A DNA stretch of 24,889 bases, from contig JAWOJF010000085.1 of NCBI GenBank assembly GCA_046481785.1, positions 1-24,889 of the forward strand, written 5' to 3'. How positions within the stretch are numbered: the stretch's first letter is position 1; each line of letters opens with the position of its first letter. Position numbers and translations under genes: made by a program. The notes under the pieces were generated by a model. That model saw only the letters and a list, made by a program, of their open reading frames with translations, was not told the origin of the DNA and searched no databases. Positions 24,497 through 24,889 of the stretch are shown here, one piece after another. The stretch comes from JAWOJF01 sp046481785 (GTDB lineage: Bacteria; Bacteroidota; Ignavibacteria; Ignavibacteriales; Ignavibacteriaceae).

Positions 24497-24889
24497 TCAG
24501 CTTACTTTTGTTTCACTTAAACCATAAGCCTCTATTTTGTTATATAATGTAGTTTTCGCAATTCCCAGTATTTTACTGGCTTCATGTTTATCCCACTTCA
24601 CATCATCAAGCACACGTTTGATATGAATTTTTTCTATCTCTGCAAGACTTAACCGGGCTGAATTTTCATTTGTATTTTTTACTTCAGCTTTTCTTAAAAG
24701 AATATATTCTTTCTCAAGTACATCCCCTTTTGCCAGAACAACTGCCTGAAGCAATGTATTTTCAAGCTCGCGCACATTTCCTACCCACTCATAATTTTGA
24801 AGGATCTCCATTACATCATAAGGAATCTTCCATACATTTTTATGAAGCTCCTTATTAATTGTTTTTAGGAAATGAACAACAAGCTGAGG
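24497..24889 (-). CDS. Sigma-54-dependent activator (response regulator type), partial C-terminal end
   Basis: The frame is open to the window edge, so the 5' end lies beyond 24889. The visible 130 residues include the end of the AAA+ domain, with the WVGNVRELEN motif, and a FIS-type helix-turn-helix, KHEASKILGIAKTTLYNKI, ending 11 residues from the C-terminus. This is the normal arrangement of NtrC/AtoC-like regulators. The missing N-terminus probably holds a receiver domain, which cannot be seen. An internal ATG at 24811 is not the start because the reading continues upstream with conserved sequence (PQLVVHFLKTIN). The short gap to the serine hydrolase (24376-24496) shows no clear terminator. 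Confidence 0.9.
   Translation of the reverse strand, partial: PQLVVHFLKTINKELHKNVWKIPYDVMEILQNYEWVGNVRELENTLLQAVVLAKGDVLEKEYILLRKAEVKNTNENSARLSLAEIEKIHIKRVLDDVKWDKHEASKILGIAKTTLYNKIEAYGLSETKVS

Overview
The window (about 24.9 kb, AT-rich) looks like chromosomal DNA of a Bacteroidota-side organism of the FCB group, most plausibly an Ignavibacteria-type lineage. The reasons are the many secreted beta-barrel proteins ending in an aromatic residue, a PorV/PorQ-like protein, a degraded lipoprotein whose tail resembles a type IX sorting domain, and TAnnTTTG promoter-like boxes (the Bacteroidota -7 motif) upstream of at least six genes. Several genes lack a Shine-Dalgarno site, which also fits. This placement is an inference from gene content; there is no rRNA here to confirm it.

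Layout. 1-720 is a gene graveyard on the minus strand: a C-terminal scrap of a glyoxalase/VOC-family gene, then a frameshifted lipoprotein whose reading runs into the end of an outer-membrane barrel, then a strong hairpin. 784-4476 (plus strand) carries a membrane-anchored CHASE2-AAA+ sigma-54 activator and, next to it, a secreted barrel protein with an acidic, tryptophan-rich N-terminal tract; a good sigma-54 promoter candidate lies between them. 4531-6029 (minus) is a two-gene operon of a small membrane-anchored helical protein and a secreted clostripain/caspase-like protease. 6219-9598 (plus) holds a PorV-like barrel, an AEC-family transporter, a DinB-fold protein and a small barrel. 9624-16305 (minus) holds a CPA2 cation/proton antiporter with RCK domains, a large double-receiver/PEP-synthase-like ATP-grasp protein, and glutamate dehydrogenase. 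16701-17897 (plus) is an M24 peptidase. 17970-20020 (minus) holds leucyl/phenylalanyl-tRNA-protein transferase, a truncated receiver-domain protein and an MlaF-like ABC ATPase without its usual partners. 20193-22622 (plus) is an SppA protease fused to an N-terminal barrel-like domain. A cluster of nested palindromes follows, then a beta-lactamase-fold serine hydrolase (minus), and the window ends inside a second sigma-54 activator (minus, partial).

Most genes are housekeeping or envelope functions. The region's themes are the cell envelope (five barrel-type proteins or domains, two secreted proteases, an MlaF ATPase, transporters) and regulation (two sigma-54 activators, three receiver-like domains). 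The most interesting candidates are the activator/promoter/barrel trio at 784-4476, the receiver/ATP-grasp fusion at 11756-14722, the barrel-SppA fusion at 20193-22622 and the protease operon at 4531-6029. I see no CRISPR array, tRNA, rRNA, transposase or prophage gene.
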